Shown in pieces: positions 24,840 through 33,810 of a DNA stretch of 64,000 bases (the stretch's first letter is position 1; every line of letters begins with the position of its first letter). This DNA comes from Sphaerosporella brunnea (Eukaryota; Ascomycota; Pezizomycetes; Pezizales; Pyronemataceae): positions 276,894 to 340,893 of the forward strand of contig VXIS01000010.1 in assembly GCA_008704415.1 (NCBI GenBank), in the 5' to 3' direction. Position numbers and translations under genes: made by a program. The notes beneath the pieces were generated by a model. The model was given only the letters and a program-made list of their open reading frames with translations. It was not told the DNA's origin and did no database searches.

Positions 24840-24893
24840 CTCCTGCCGACCACAGCCAGGCGGCCGCTCCTGCCGACCACAGCCAGGCGGCCG
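24840..24893. repeat. 27-bp perfect tandem duplication
   Basis: Two identical 27-bp units, beginning CTCCTGCCGACCACAGCC, lie at 24840-24866 and 24867-24893 inside the MITE at 24663. It looks like a recent slippage product. Confidence 0.9.
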
Positions 24894-24933
24894 GGCTGCG
24901 AGGTGAAAAGCCATGCTGGCTTTTTGATCAGCC

Positions 24934-25700
24934 TTGTGATGGAAAAGAGCCGACCCGAGTCGAGCCGCGGTGTACGCTCCCGCAGGGTCTGCTCGAAGAG
25001 GGCGGAGGCTCGTCAAGCCGAGTCGAGCCTATAAAGCTCGAGCGAAAGCTCGAGCGGCCATATGATTTCCGATGCGCGAGCCGGCGGACGAGGAGGATGT
25101 CAAAAACGGTCAGATTCGCGGTGCGTCTATATATTCAATACTGATATACAAGTACTCTAACCCGAATCGCGGCGCGCGCGGGTCCTCCGTTTCTCATTCT
25201 ATATTCGACAAATCAGATCCCCAATCAAAGTCTTCTTCCTGCTGCGCCTCCATTCCCTCACCCAAGGCCTGGCGCGCGCCCTCTGCCGGTGCCAGTGCGT
25301 CTCTGTTGCTCGCGGCAGTATATCTTCAGGTTGCGCGTGTTGGTCCTCTAACCCATAGAGTTCCCAATCGTCAACGGTTTTTTGATTGAGCCAACTTTTG
25401 AGCAGTAGAACCGCACTGCTGGATTGCTTAAGCAGACCGTTCCGCTTCTTGGCTATCACGTCTATGGAATTCAATAGCATTCTGTTGTTCAACTCGACCC
25501 GCAGTTAGTATGTTCGGCCCACCAACGGAATCTAGAGGGTTCCCCAGGCACCGGTCTCGAGCCCAACAGCTCGAGCTAAAACTCGGCTCGCGGGGCAACA
25601 GGATCGAGCCTGCTCGGCTCCCCAGTGGGTACGGCTCTGCTCTGGTCGGCTCGATGCTCGAGCTTTTTGCTCGAGCAGACTCGGCTCGTTTCCATCACTA
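24934..25700 (-). mobile_element. Non-autonomous hAT element with GGCTCG-rich ends and last transposase exon (767 bp)
   Basis: A perfect 8-bp target duplication, GATCAGCC, lies at 24926-24933 and 25701-25708. The ends are TTGTGATGGAAAAGAGCCGA and, reverse complemented on the right, TAGTGATGGAAACGAGCCGA. Both ends run into CTCGAGC-rich DNA. It carries the transposase tail at 25199-25492. It is nested in the MITE at 24663-25758, so it is younger than that MITE. Confidence 0.9.
25199..25492 (-). pseudogene. hAT transposase C-terminal fragment
   Basis: A minus-strand open frame of 97 codons without an ATG. It includes AVLLLKSWLNQKTVDDWELY, the closing helix of the hAT dimerisation domain, followed by an arginine-rich tail instead of the acidic tail of the sister copy at 11424-11663. 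The catalytic core is missing. The fragment was probably the last exon of an autonomous element and was kept when the middle was deleted. Confidence 0.75.
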
Positions 25701-26071
25701 GATCAGCCCAAGGCAGCCCAACGCAGCCAGCCCGGATGGCTGGCTATTGAGAACACTGCCTACTTCCAACCAACCATAATTCCAACCAACACCACATACA
25801 TCCAACCTGACTTCCAAACCAGCTCATTTCCAACTAACCTCACTTCGAACGAACATTACTTCTAACACAGACTACACCGCACCGATTGCAATCAACAAGT
25901 AACGATGACCGAGAATGCACCGTATGTCCACACATTGGAAACGAGACGAACCATGCCAGGCTCACCACCACATGTGCCTGCGTCAAGTGCACATGGACTA
26001 CGTCATGGCGATTGAGTACGCGACGAAAAGTACCGGTTGGCTGGAGTGCGGCTGCAAGCAGCGCTTGAGGA

Positions 26072-26644
26072 TTGGCGCAAGCTCCACGGACGTTGAAGTT
26101 GGCCAAGAGTTCCTTGGCAAGACAGTTAAGCAAGCGTTCGAAATCTGAGAGCGACGTCGATGACGATTTGCCCGCGGCGAATCATCCCGGTGAGGAGCCT
26201 CAGGCCGAGGTCGTCGAGCAAGCGAACAACTTCGACGATGTACGTGCTGAGCTGGAACCGGCGGATGAGGATCCCGAGGTCGTCGTGCAAGGCAACAACT
26301 TTGACCATTTGCCCGCTGAGCACAAACCCGTGAATGAAGAGGCCAAGGTTGCCCAGCAAGCTGATGACTTCGACGGTTTGCCCGCTGAAGACGTCGAGCA
26401 AGACAACAACTTCGACGATTCGCCCGCTGAGAACGAACTCGTGGATGAGGAGGTTGAGGTTGTCCAGCAAGCTGATGACTTCAACGTTTTGCCCGCTGAG
26501 GTCGTCGAGCAAGCCAACAACATCGACGATTTGCCCGCCGTGCAAGAGCTGTTGATTTCCGATCAGCAGGTTAGGTTTCGGCCCCAGTGTATGGCTGGCT
26601 CCCCGGGATGGGTTCTAATGCTTCTATACTGCACATGTACTTAG
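26072..26644 (+). CDS. Acidic repeat-protein ORF (coding minisatellite), 5' end unresolved
   Basis: An open frame of 190 codons follows a TGA at 26066 and has no ATG, so it is either a downstream exon or a fragment. After a basic lead (LARQLSKRSKSES) it contains six repeats from about 26210 to 26550. Their consensus is V-V-x-Q-A-(N/D)-(N/D)-F-D-D-L-P-A-E with an E/D/V-rich spacer. Unit lengths run about 23, 23, 15, 22, 14 and 13 residues, alternating NNF and DDF forms. It ends in a short hydrophobic tail. Possible donor sites upstream near 26015 would link it to the protein-like frame at 25903, but I cannot fix the junction. The function is unknown; in-frame unit lengths argue that it was selected as protein. 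Confidence 0.45.
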   Translation: MAQAPRTLKLAKSSLARQLSKRSKSESDVDDDLPAANHPGEEPQAEVVEQANNFDDVRAELEPADEDPEVVVQGNNFDHLPAEHKPVNEEAKVAQQADDFDGLPAEDVEQDNNFDDSPAENELVDEEVEVVQQADDFNVLPAEVVEQANNIDDLPAVQELLISDQQVRFRPQCMAGSPGWVLMLLYCTCT

Positions 26645-26933
26645 TACTTAGTGCGGAGTACATGCGCTCCGCGATGCCAGATCTCCCGTCGAGACAGTGA
26701 ATCCTCACACTTTCATTTTGCTGAAGCCGCCGTACGCTGTGTGTAGTTCACTGCCGGAAACGTGGTCTCGATGCGTCGCGATCTGCGCAAGTCCTTTGAC
26801 GATGGGGATTTCGTCCTTGTCCCTAAGGATGGCGCATTCTGCATTCACTTCCTGAAGCCGACGCTCGACTTTGGCCCTGAATTCCGGTGAGTCCCTGCAG
26901 CTCAGAATGCCCTGGACAGCTCAACGGGGGCAT

Positions 26934-27652
26934 CAGGGCTGTCAATAGTCCGGCCGCCCGCCAGGTCAGACCGGGCCCCGCGGAGTGGGTCAGGTCGGGC
27001 CGATGATGCGGAAAGCCTGATAGATTCGGGCCGGTGTAAGAAAAGCCTGGATATCTGATAGGTCCCGGCTGGCGCCGGGTACGCCTGGTCAAGGTCGGTT
27101 CGGTCAGCGGGCCGAACTCAGAACCACTAAAAGCGCTGATCGCTGGGTGCTTGTTCCGCAGGAGCTAAAGCGTTGATCGCAATCAATTGACTTGTCGATC
27201 ACCGGCAGAATCCACGCACGTTTAACCCAAAAACTACAGCTCGGCGGAGAGTCGGAATAAAACGGAGCGGAACTGCTGACTTTTTGCTTACAAATCACGC
27301 CCTTTGACCCAGGAAATTCTGGTCGGAACAGAGGCGGAAGAATACGGATCCGAACTGGTGATCTTTTGCCTGGAACAGCGGGCGGCGGAGATTGATGGGT
27401 AGGGGCTTCACGTTGGATCTGTATCTCGCTTTCGTTTTCTTTTTGTTGATGTCAGTGTAAGCAAAGATAGTACCGGTGCCTGGCGGGCCCGCCGGGCGCC
27501 GGGTGTTCACCGGGCCTGATGGGCACCTTCAGTCACCTGGGTCCCGTGCAAAATTGCCTGGTCCAAACGGGCCGTAATTTTCAAAGCCCGTTTGAATCAA
27601 ACGGGTTCAGGCCTCCTCCAAAGCCGGACTGTCTGGACCTTTGACAGCCCTG
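26934..27652. mobile_element. hAT derivative, CAGGG family, no visible target duplication
   Basis: The left end is CAGGGCTGTCAATAGTCCGG; the right end, reverse complemented, is CAGGGCTGTCAAAGGTCCAG. The left arm matches the left arm of 33811-34641 (GGGCCCCG.GGAGTGGGTCAGG) and the right arm matches the ends at 30770 and 34641 (AACGGGCC, CCGGGCGCCGGG words). Flanking 8-mers GGGGGCAT and TGGAGGTA do not match. No transposase motif was read inside. It may be a chimera of two copies. Confidence 0.65.
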
Positions 27653-27983
27653 TGGAGGTATAGCTATCCCGGGTGTGAGTTCATTCCTGTTCACAGAACG
27701 CTGGACTCTCCCGTTGTGCCACTCTGCCGGAAGCTCAGATGACTGCTTTTCTGCTGTCGGCTCACTAATGACGTTTGAATGATAGCTATGGCGCTGGCGG
27801 AACTGCGCACATGTAGTGTCTATCATTCCTTCACAATATTGACTGCCTGACGAGGCGATGTGTAGATGGCTGATTGGTCAGCCAAAGAACAGCGAAATCA
27901 GATTTATGCTGCCTCATGTGGCATGCGCAGCTCCAAAGCTGTTCCGTTAGACTATAACGGTACAGCGAGGTGGACGCGAGTAG

Positions 27984-28779
27984 TTTGAGCATTCAACCTT
28001 GCGTCTCTGCCGACGGATTCATGAATACCGCACCGCCGGCTTCCACCAGCACGCCGACACCGAGTTCAAGATTACCTCCAAGATGGTGTTTAAAATGCTC
28101 GCCATGTGCTTTGAGATCCCGGACCTCGAGGACGACGACTTGGACAGCGGCATCGTAACCGTCCTCGTTCGTGCTCCCGATGTCGCAGGCGATGTCTGGT
28201 TCTTCAACTCGTGCTGTGACGACGCCGTCGACATGGGAGATTATTACATCCTGCAACACGACGCCAGCACCTGTGAGAATAATGTGTTGTTCGGTGTGCA
28301 GGAGTGGGAAGGCGGAACGCGGACTCATAAGTTTGATCACTCGCAGTGGGAGGAGGACAATGACTGGCTTCCCAAGTGTTGCCAGTGTGCGTTCCTCAAC
28401 AGTACTCACCTGCGGGAAGAGGACTCGAAACGTGGCAAGGACGGCTTCGCTGATATCAAGGATGCGAACAAGAATGATAAAAAGCCGAAGAAAAAGGACG
28501 ACCAGGAAGACAACGCTGGACGTGGCCGCGCGCGTTCTGCGGCTGGACAGAAAGGGCGCGCCCTGGATAAGTCTCCGAAAAAAAAAGAGGGCCCTAGCTT
28601 TGCGCGCGCGATCTGTCGCCCACGCTGCAAATAATTCGATCGCTGGAGACGGTGAGGCAAGCATCATGGCTGCCGTCACGGCCCTGGGAACCAGACTTGA
28701 GGCAAAGATGGACGACGGGTTCGAGAAAGTCAATAATCGGTTTTGCTCAGTTGAAGCCTACATCACAGCAATGGCGTGA
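27984..28779 (+). pseudogene. Hypothetical lysine-rich protein gene with an A9 frameshift
   Basis: An open frame from 27984 (first internal ATG 28083) encodes a folded-looking domain, MVFKMLAMCFEIPDLEDDDL and onward, with VTVLVRAP, GDVWFFNSCC and YYILQHDAS strand-like segments. A lysine/aspartate-rich tail follows (NKNDKKPKKKDDQED). At 28578-28586 there is a run of nine A. The current frame ends at 28632-28634 after CRPRCK. Shifting one base there opens a helix-rich tail (MAAVTALGTRLEAKMDDGFE) to a stop at 28777-28779. One-base slippage in the A run is the simplest explanation. The start is unresolved because two upstream frames both look protein-like. No family is recognised. Confidence 0.45.
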
Positions 28780-28930
28780 CATCTGAGGCAAGAGCAATAT
28801 GAGTGCACGCAGGAAGAGCTCGATCGTTGCAACAACATGAACTGCGAGGGAATAATCTCCACCCCACGTACTCCCACCTTCCGCGCCGCCGTCGAAAAGC
28901 GGTATCCTCAATGCCTGCTGTCGGGCGCGC

Positions 28931-29392
28931 GCAACCACCCGGAAGATCTGGAGCGCGTTGGACCACCTTGCCCTCAGAGCCTCCGTTGCCGCTCCCGGTC
29001 TTTTCCTTGGTAATGGCATCATTGTCCTAGTATACGTCGACGACATCATGATCCTTACCAGTACCATCCACAAGCTTACTCTAATTTGTGAGGCTCTCAA
29101 AGAACGCTTCCGCGCCGCACCTCCTAAGGGTGCCAGCATTCCAATAGGAGAGTATTTCCAGTATGTAGGCCTTAACATTCAACGTGACCGCAAGCGTCGA
29201 ACCGCCTACATCAACCAGTCCGGATACATGGCAAAGGTTCTTGAACAATTCGGCATGAGCCACTGCCGGGCACAATATACCCCGATGGAAGAAGTTCTGA
29301 AGATCCACCCAGGCGTGGCAGAAACGGGGGAGTCTGCCTACCTTCAAACCTCCTACACGCCACAAATCCAGCACCAACGACAAACTACACAC
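28931..29392 (+). pseudogene. Ty1/Copia reverse transcriptase fragment
   Basis: This encodes AAPGLFLGNGIIVLVYVDDI, which includes the catalytic YVDD box of Copia reverse transcriptase. The family sequence PPKGASIP(I)G..FQYVGL, NQSGYMAKVLEQFGM and HPGVAETGES follows. It matches the minus-strand element at 39.8-42.8 kb segment by segment, so both belong to one family. The fragment is cut on both sides: gag, protease, integrase and RNase H are absent. Homology breaks after LQTSY near 29353. The upstream edge is frameshifted near 28950. Confidence 0.85.
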
Positions 29393-29753
29393 TCAAAGTA
29401 AGCACCGCTGCGTTGCACCCGTATAATATACGCACCGGATTGCGCATCAATTGCGACTTGCTAGGTTGACGAAACGCGATAGTCGTCAGAGGAACGGCGC
29501 GCGACTCGTGTGGCTCAAGATATTGTATCCAGACTCGGCGGTTCCTAACAAGGCCTGCAAAGTTCTTGGTCACTAAGTTTCCAGGTCAAGCGCACCTGAA
29601 CAAGGTCGATTTCGGCGGCGAATACTCAGCCAAAGGTGGCTTTGCGGCTCGTGTCGAGTGCCAGAAGATCTGAACCCTCACCCTCCGCGACGCACAATAT
29701 GGGCGCAGCCCTCCCGTACCCTCGCGTCGGCAAAACCCTCTTGCCCGCGCGTG

Positions 29754-29760
29754 TATTTAA
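29754..29760 (+). promoter_or_regulatory. Possible TATA element of the first tandem paralog
   Basis: TATTTAA lies in an otherwise GC-rich stretch, 98 bp upstream of the ATG at 29858, with a pyrimidine-rich CCTCCCTCTC block between. This spacing is usual for a fungal core promoter. Confidence 0.4.
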
Positions 29761-29857
29761 TGCGGCACTACTGCAGTCGTTCGATCCAATCTACACTTCA
29801 CACATCTTGATCGACCGCCACCTCCCTCTCAACAACTACCAGCATAGACTGCCAAAC

Positions 29858-30232
29858 ATGCCACCGCCCATTTCGCCGGCCGACGCCGCCCCCACGCATC
29901 TCACCGCGTTCGTCAGCTGCCAGCGGCCGGCGTCCCCGATCGTTCGCGGCGACGTGGTCCCGTTCAAAGAACTCCTGGAAGTGAGGGAGTGGGCGCTGAT
30001 CACGCTTGACCACCCGCGCGCGCCGGACGAGGAGCGCCCTACGCCGAGCATCATGCCAAACCTTGTGACGTCCTGGGTATGTGTATCGTGAGTGACCAGG
30101 ATCAGAAGCTGACTGAGGTAACGACAGGACGTCCGTCCTAAGGCGCGCCCACGTCGGGTGCCCCTACGGCCGGGCACCCGACTTATGTTTATAATGCTAA
30201 TAATCGCTACCTGGTTCCCAAACGTTGAGTGA
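29858..30232 (+). CDS. Hypothetical protein, tandem paralog 1 (intron 30077-30127)
   Basis: Exon 1 is 29858-30076 (73 codons). The 51-nt intron opens GTATGTGTAT, carries GCTGACTGAGG and ends AACGACAG. Exon 2 is 30128-30232, 34 codons plus TGA, giving 107 residues. The exon-1 product (ISPADAAPTHLTAF, VVPFKELLEVREWALI, PNLVTSW) aligns along its length with the paralog at 30293. Shared blocks are V.PxDAAxxxLTA, V.F.EL(L/M)(E/D)(V/M)R.W and the W just before the intron. Exon 2 is unrelated to the paralog and runs into a GC hairpin, so the 3' part was replaced. No known domain is seen. The conserved intron position shows that the pair arose by gene duplication. Confidence 0.6.
30153..30182. repeat. 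Perfect 11-bp inverted repeat (hairpin)
   Basis: GTCGGGTGCCC, then the loop CTACGGCC, then GGGCACCCGAC. It lies inside exon 2 of paralog 1, between the two paralogs. It could be a relic of a small inverted-repeat element or an RNA hairpin; no T tract follows it. Confidence 0.8.
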
Positions 30233-30292
30233 TGGTAGGGTAGGACGTAGTTGCGGCGCATCGCCACACATCTCTAGCACAGAAGGTTCAAC

Positions 30293-30815
30293 ATGCCCCG
30301 GCGAAAGAAGAAAGACGTCTCCCCCGTCGACGCCGCCGCCGCCCGTCTCACGGCGTCGCTCGACAGACTTCAGGGTCCCTCCGCGGTCGCGCGCGAGGTG
30401 GTGGCCTTTGACGAACTTATGGACATGAGAACGTGGGTCCTGGAGCAACTGTCCGAGCCCCGCCAGGAGGGAGAAGCGGAACCGAAGCTGGTTACGGTGC
30501 CCAGCATCGCGCCGCTGTGGGTATGTACATCTTCAGCAAGCAGCGCTCGAGGGCCCTTAGCTGACGGAGGTAACGCAGGACATGCACGACGGACAGCATG
30601 CGGTGTGGGATCGCCAGGACAACACGCACCAGGACAACCCCCCCGAGACGCCCAAGGAACACGAAGGCGAGGGTGAAACACCGACCATGTACGGTGATGA
30701 CGAAGAGCGTATCGCTCTAGTTGCTGACGCCCAGGAGAACGACGTCAGTATCGAGCCAGGAGTCGGGGTCAGGGCTGTCAAAAGTCCGGCCAGTCCGGCT
30801 TTGAGCGCGGCCTGA
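30293..30815 (+). CDS. Hypothetical protein, tandem paralog 2 (intron 30521-30578), ending in a hAT terminus
   Basis: Exon 1 is 30293-30520 (76 codons). The 58-nt intron opens GTATGTACAT, has TAGCTGACGGAGG and ends AACGCAG. Exon 2 is 30579-30815, giving 154 residues. Exon 1 starts MPRRKKKDVSPVDAAAARL and aligns with paralog 1, and the intron sits after the same tryptophan codon. Exon 2 is acidic (EHEGEGETPTMYGDDEERIA). From 30770 the coding sequence is the left end of a CAGGG-family hAT element, which supplies the last 15 residues and the TGA. The original C-terminus is therefore lost. The N-terminal KKK tract may be nuclear. The family is unknown. Confidence 0.6.
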
Positions 30816-31006
30816 ACCGGACTGATTGAAACGGGCTTTTGAAATCACGGCCCGTTTGGACCAGGCTTTTTGGATCGAGACCCAGGCACCTACGGGCACC
30901 CGCCAGGCCCAGAAGCACCCGGCGCCCGGCGGGCACTCCAGTGTGACTCTCACGGACCCGCCGGAATTTTTGAGTGTGGTATGTTTGTCGGTATAGATTG
31001 ATTGAA
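30770..31006. mobile_element. hAT CAGGG-family terminus, truncated
   Basis: It begins CAGGGCTGTCAAAAGTCCGG and continues with AACGGGCTTTTGAAAT, GGCCCGTTTGGACCAGGC and CCCGGCGCCCGGCGGGC words, the family pattern also read at 27652 (reverse), 34641 (reverse) and 37679. No matching second end or copy of the flank GTCGGGGT was found. It runs up to the 9-bp duplication of the next element, so its remainder may have been lost. Confidence 0.75.
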
Positions 31007-32193
31007 TGGCATATGCCCCGCATACCACTCCTAAACCTGCGAAAAGAGCAGGATACCACCGAAGTTTTGAGTTCTCCAGGATACCACAACATGATCGATC
31101 ACCCATTCCCTCACCGTCAACTTTAGTTGAATGTTGGACCTCGTCCACTCCCTCACCGCATCCTCTCGGCGGCGTACCACCTCCAGCTCACTGCACTCGC
31201 CGGACGTATTAGCCTTCTTGCCTTGCGCAGAACCCCTCCTCCCAATCAAATACATTGATCTGGCTACTCCTGCTACTTCCCCCTCCCGCGCGTCGGGATT
31301 TCACGCGTTCAGAGGGCAACAGTGTATCACGCCGTGGGTGGGGCGGACTTGGATGCAGTGCGCTCAGATGCAGTGTGTTCGAACGTTCTGAGCGTGACAG
31401 TTGAAAGCAAGGTGGTGAGGCACGGGGAGTTGTTCAGCACGTTTCAGGGCTTCAAGGCGAGAATCCACGCTTTGGCTGCCGTTGCAGGATTTGGTGTGCG
31501 CTTCGAACGCTCAGACCGCAAGCAAGAAGAATTTTGATGTCTCAAAAGAATGCGACTTCAAAATTCACGCATACTGGAAGCCGCTGCTCGAAAAGGTTCA
31601 GGTTGCAAAAGGTCATCGCAACACTCACGTTGCGCGTGGGGAGCGCCCAACCGGCCCGGATTCAGTCAGCCAGCACTCCTTTTTGAAGACTGCAGTCCCG
31701 ATGTGTATGTCAGTTACCACCTGAGCAGATACAAAAAGCGGTCCAGATGCATCTGAGCAGGACAACAGTGTAGACAGTGCTGGGACTTACCGTGGCAAAG
31801 CAGTGGCTGAGCCGTGGCTAATAAATGCACAGCTACCAGTAACGTTACAATTCCAAGATTTCAACGTTACGTGGCACTTTACTGTAACAGATCATCCGTG
31901 ACGGTAATTGCACATCCCTAGCTGGAAGCGCTTCAGAACCGACAATTGGCGGTTGAACGCCGGAAATGTGACCTTCACGACGCTGTGGGTTTTGGCACCC
32001 GCGGTCATAACGTGCGTACCTGTACCCGCCCACACACGTGGAGAGACTACTTACCTAGCAATGGAAACCACCGTGAAGAAAGCATTACTGTACCTTACGC
32101 TTGTCTTATGTTGTGATATCCTGCACCACACAAAACGTCGGTGGTATCCTGCTCTTTTCGCAGGTTTCGTGGTGGTATTCTGGACATGTACCG
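31007..32193. mobile_element. Mutator-like (MULE-type) non-autonomous element with about 95-bp inverted ends (1187 bp)
   Basis: The first and last about 95 bp are inverted repeats that align without gaps from the first base. The best core is AAACCTGCGAAAAGAGCAGG, then ATACCACCGA, GTTTTG and a second AGGATA.CACAACAT block. Flanking 9-mers TTGATTGAA (30998-31006) and TTGCTTGAA (32194-32202) match at eight of nine. Long inverted ends with a 9-bp duplication are the Mutator pattern. Interior ORFs (for example 31131-31391) show no transposase motif, so it depends on an element elsewhere. Confidence 0.85.
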
Positions 32194-32328
32194 TTGCTTG
32201 AACTGCTACGTGAGGGTTCGAAATCAGGACCATGGTTGATCACTCCGTACATTATATCTCTATCCATGATTGTATATCACAGCGCTGACTCACGCGTCGG
32301 TTCCCAGTGAGCTGACTAAGGTTTGCAG

Positions 32329-32814
32329 ACTCCAACAATTGCCAAGCCGCTACTCAGTGTCTCAACACCTCATAACCTCTCCTCGACATCATTGGCAGAG
32401 CACTACGACATACCGGCCGTTCACGGCATCCCTTCCTTGCGGCGCGTAGATCAACACATCAACGCGTACGCAACAGGACCACGACATGGGGCCAGCCGAG
32501 GTCAATCTTGCACCGCTGTCGGGATGCCCGTCGCCAAAGACCAATATCGGCAACCATCCTGACCTTGCCAGGCGTTCGTTTCCTTTGACGATGCTGCCGC
32601 AGCAAGAAGTGCAGCTGAGGTGGAAGACCAGCTGCCGGTTGACGATCACAGCGTGGAGGTCGAGGTGCACTGCTCGCCGACGTCGAGCGCCGTCGATTGT
32701 GACAGTTCAAACGACAGCGACGCTAGCGATGAGGAGTGCCTGCCAAAGAGCCCCCGTTTGAACGATAGCGATAGCAGCGATCAGGAGTGTCGGCCGGAGT
32801 TGTTGGTTACTTAG
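32329..32814 (+). pseudogene. Possible last exon of a serine/aspartate-rich protein, one nonsense codon
   Basis: A frame opens right after an acceptor-like block (CTGACTAAGGTTTGCAG ending at 32328) and runs to 32814, with one TGA at 32560-32562 that CGA would explain. The N-terminal part is unremarkable. The middle is alanine/glutamate-rich (FVSFDDAAAARSAAEVEDQL). The C-terminus holds a repeated acidic motif, NDSDASDEECLPKSP then NDSDSSDQECRPE. It lies just downstream of the Mutator-like element and the hAT terminus. It may once have belonged to the same gene as paralog 2, but I cannot show the join. No family is recognised. Confidence 0.4.
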
Positions 32815-33810
32815 GCGTTCCACATTGGGTCCATGAACACTGTCCCGGGTTATTTTTGCCCTCACGTCGGTGTGGGAATGGCAGACCCAGTGATTTGTTC
32901 TATGCCGTTTGGCCTTAATGTCCTGGGCGTATCATACTATGCAATGTACCTAATGAGAAATTATTCCACTGACCCAGAATTGCATTCTGTCTGTGAACGT
33001 GATGTGTGACTGCATCATCGTGACCGGGTTTTCCACCACTGAGCCGCAAAAACCTCAAAATGCCATCGTCCCGTCGCTCGCTAGCCCCACCCCCCAGCGT
33101 ACCATAATGTAGACTTTCCTGCCTGGCCAGGGTTCAGTGTTGCAGCCTATAACTGCAAATACAACCGCCCCGTATGCAGAGTTGCAAATGGACATCACAC
33201 GAACTGTTGCTGTCCACGTGGGGAAGGAAACATACTCTTTGCTGTTATAGGCATGTTGCCCGTGGTTTACGCCGGACCAGCAAAACCTCCCATATGTTCT
33301 ATCCTCATTTCCTACCCTGTAATTCTGACAACTCCGGCGACCGCGAGGATAGCACGCCGGCTCACTGGCTGCGTTGCTCTCCAGGCTAGCTACCCGCGCA
33401 GAGCAAAAGGTGGAAGCGCAATCACGTACAAAGATGTGCGGCTCGAGTCGATTTTTAGATTTGTTTTGTAAGCTTCAGAGAGCGCACGGTAAGCAACGCA
33501 TTATCGGTTCCTGGTTAGGCGGCAACAGATATGCGTAATCCGAACGCAGCCACAGTAGAACCTCTCTATAACCATACCTCGGCGCCGGGGGGGGCATAGT
33601 CTTATATGGCGGATATTACATAGAGGTTGGCTTGGCGTACAAGTGATGACAGGTGATGCGGAGCGCTCTGGGGGGCAGGGTAAACGCTCCTCAACCTCTT
33701 CACACAAATGATAAAGCGGGCGATAATTGCTTTTCCCCAGCGGTGGCCGCACTTTTTATAAGAATACCATACATATTTTTTGCGTTTTCATAATTCGGGA
33801 CCGGGGCCAC

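Larger units (their letters stand above)
24663..25758. mobile_element. hAT-type MITE with CAGTGTTCTCAATAG ends, hosting a nested hAT
   Basis: The inverted termini are CAGTGTTCTCAATAG at 24663 and CTATTGAGAACACTG ending at 25758. A perfect 8-bp target duplication, CCTACTTC, lies at 24655-24662 and 25759-25766, within the AACCAACC array. Without the nested element at 24934-25700 and its duplicated target, the MITE is about 321 bp. It carries a 27-bp tandem repeat (24840-24893) and no coding sequence. Confidence 0.88.
24107..25870. repeat. AACCAACC minisatellite, interrupted by two insertions
   Basis: Units of about 16 bp, roughly ACTTCCAACCAACCAT, occur at 24119-24145, 24634-24662 and 25759-25865. 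The gaps are a solo LTR (24146-24633) and a hAT-type MITE (24663-25758). Removing both restores one array of about 10 worn units. The array looks like an insertion target with no coding role. Confidence 0.75.

Noticed and set aside
26126..26545. Long minus-strand ORF of leucine/valine-rich repeats
   Set aside because: It mirrors the in-frame plus-strand minisatellite; repeat DNA with three-base periodicity opens several frames at once.
31131..31756. ORFs inside the Mutator-like element
   Set aside because: They overlap each other and show no zinc finger or DDE/MULE motif, so I do not call a transposase.
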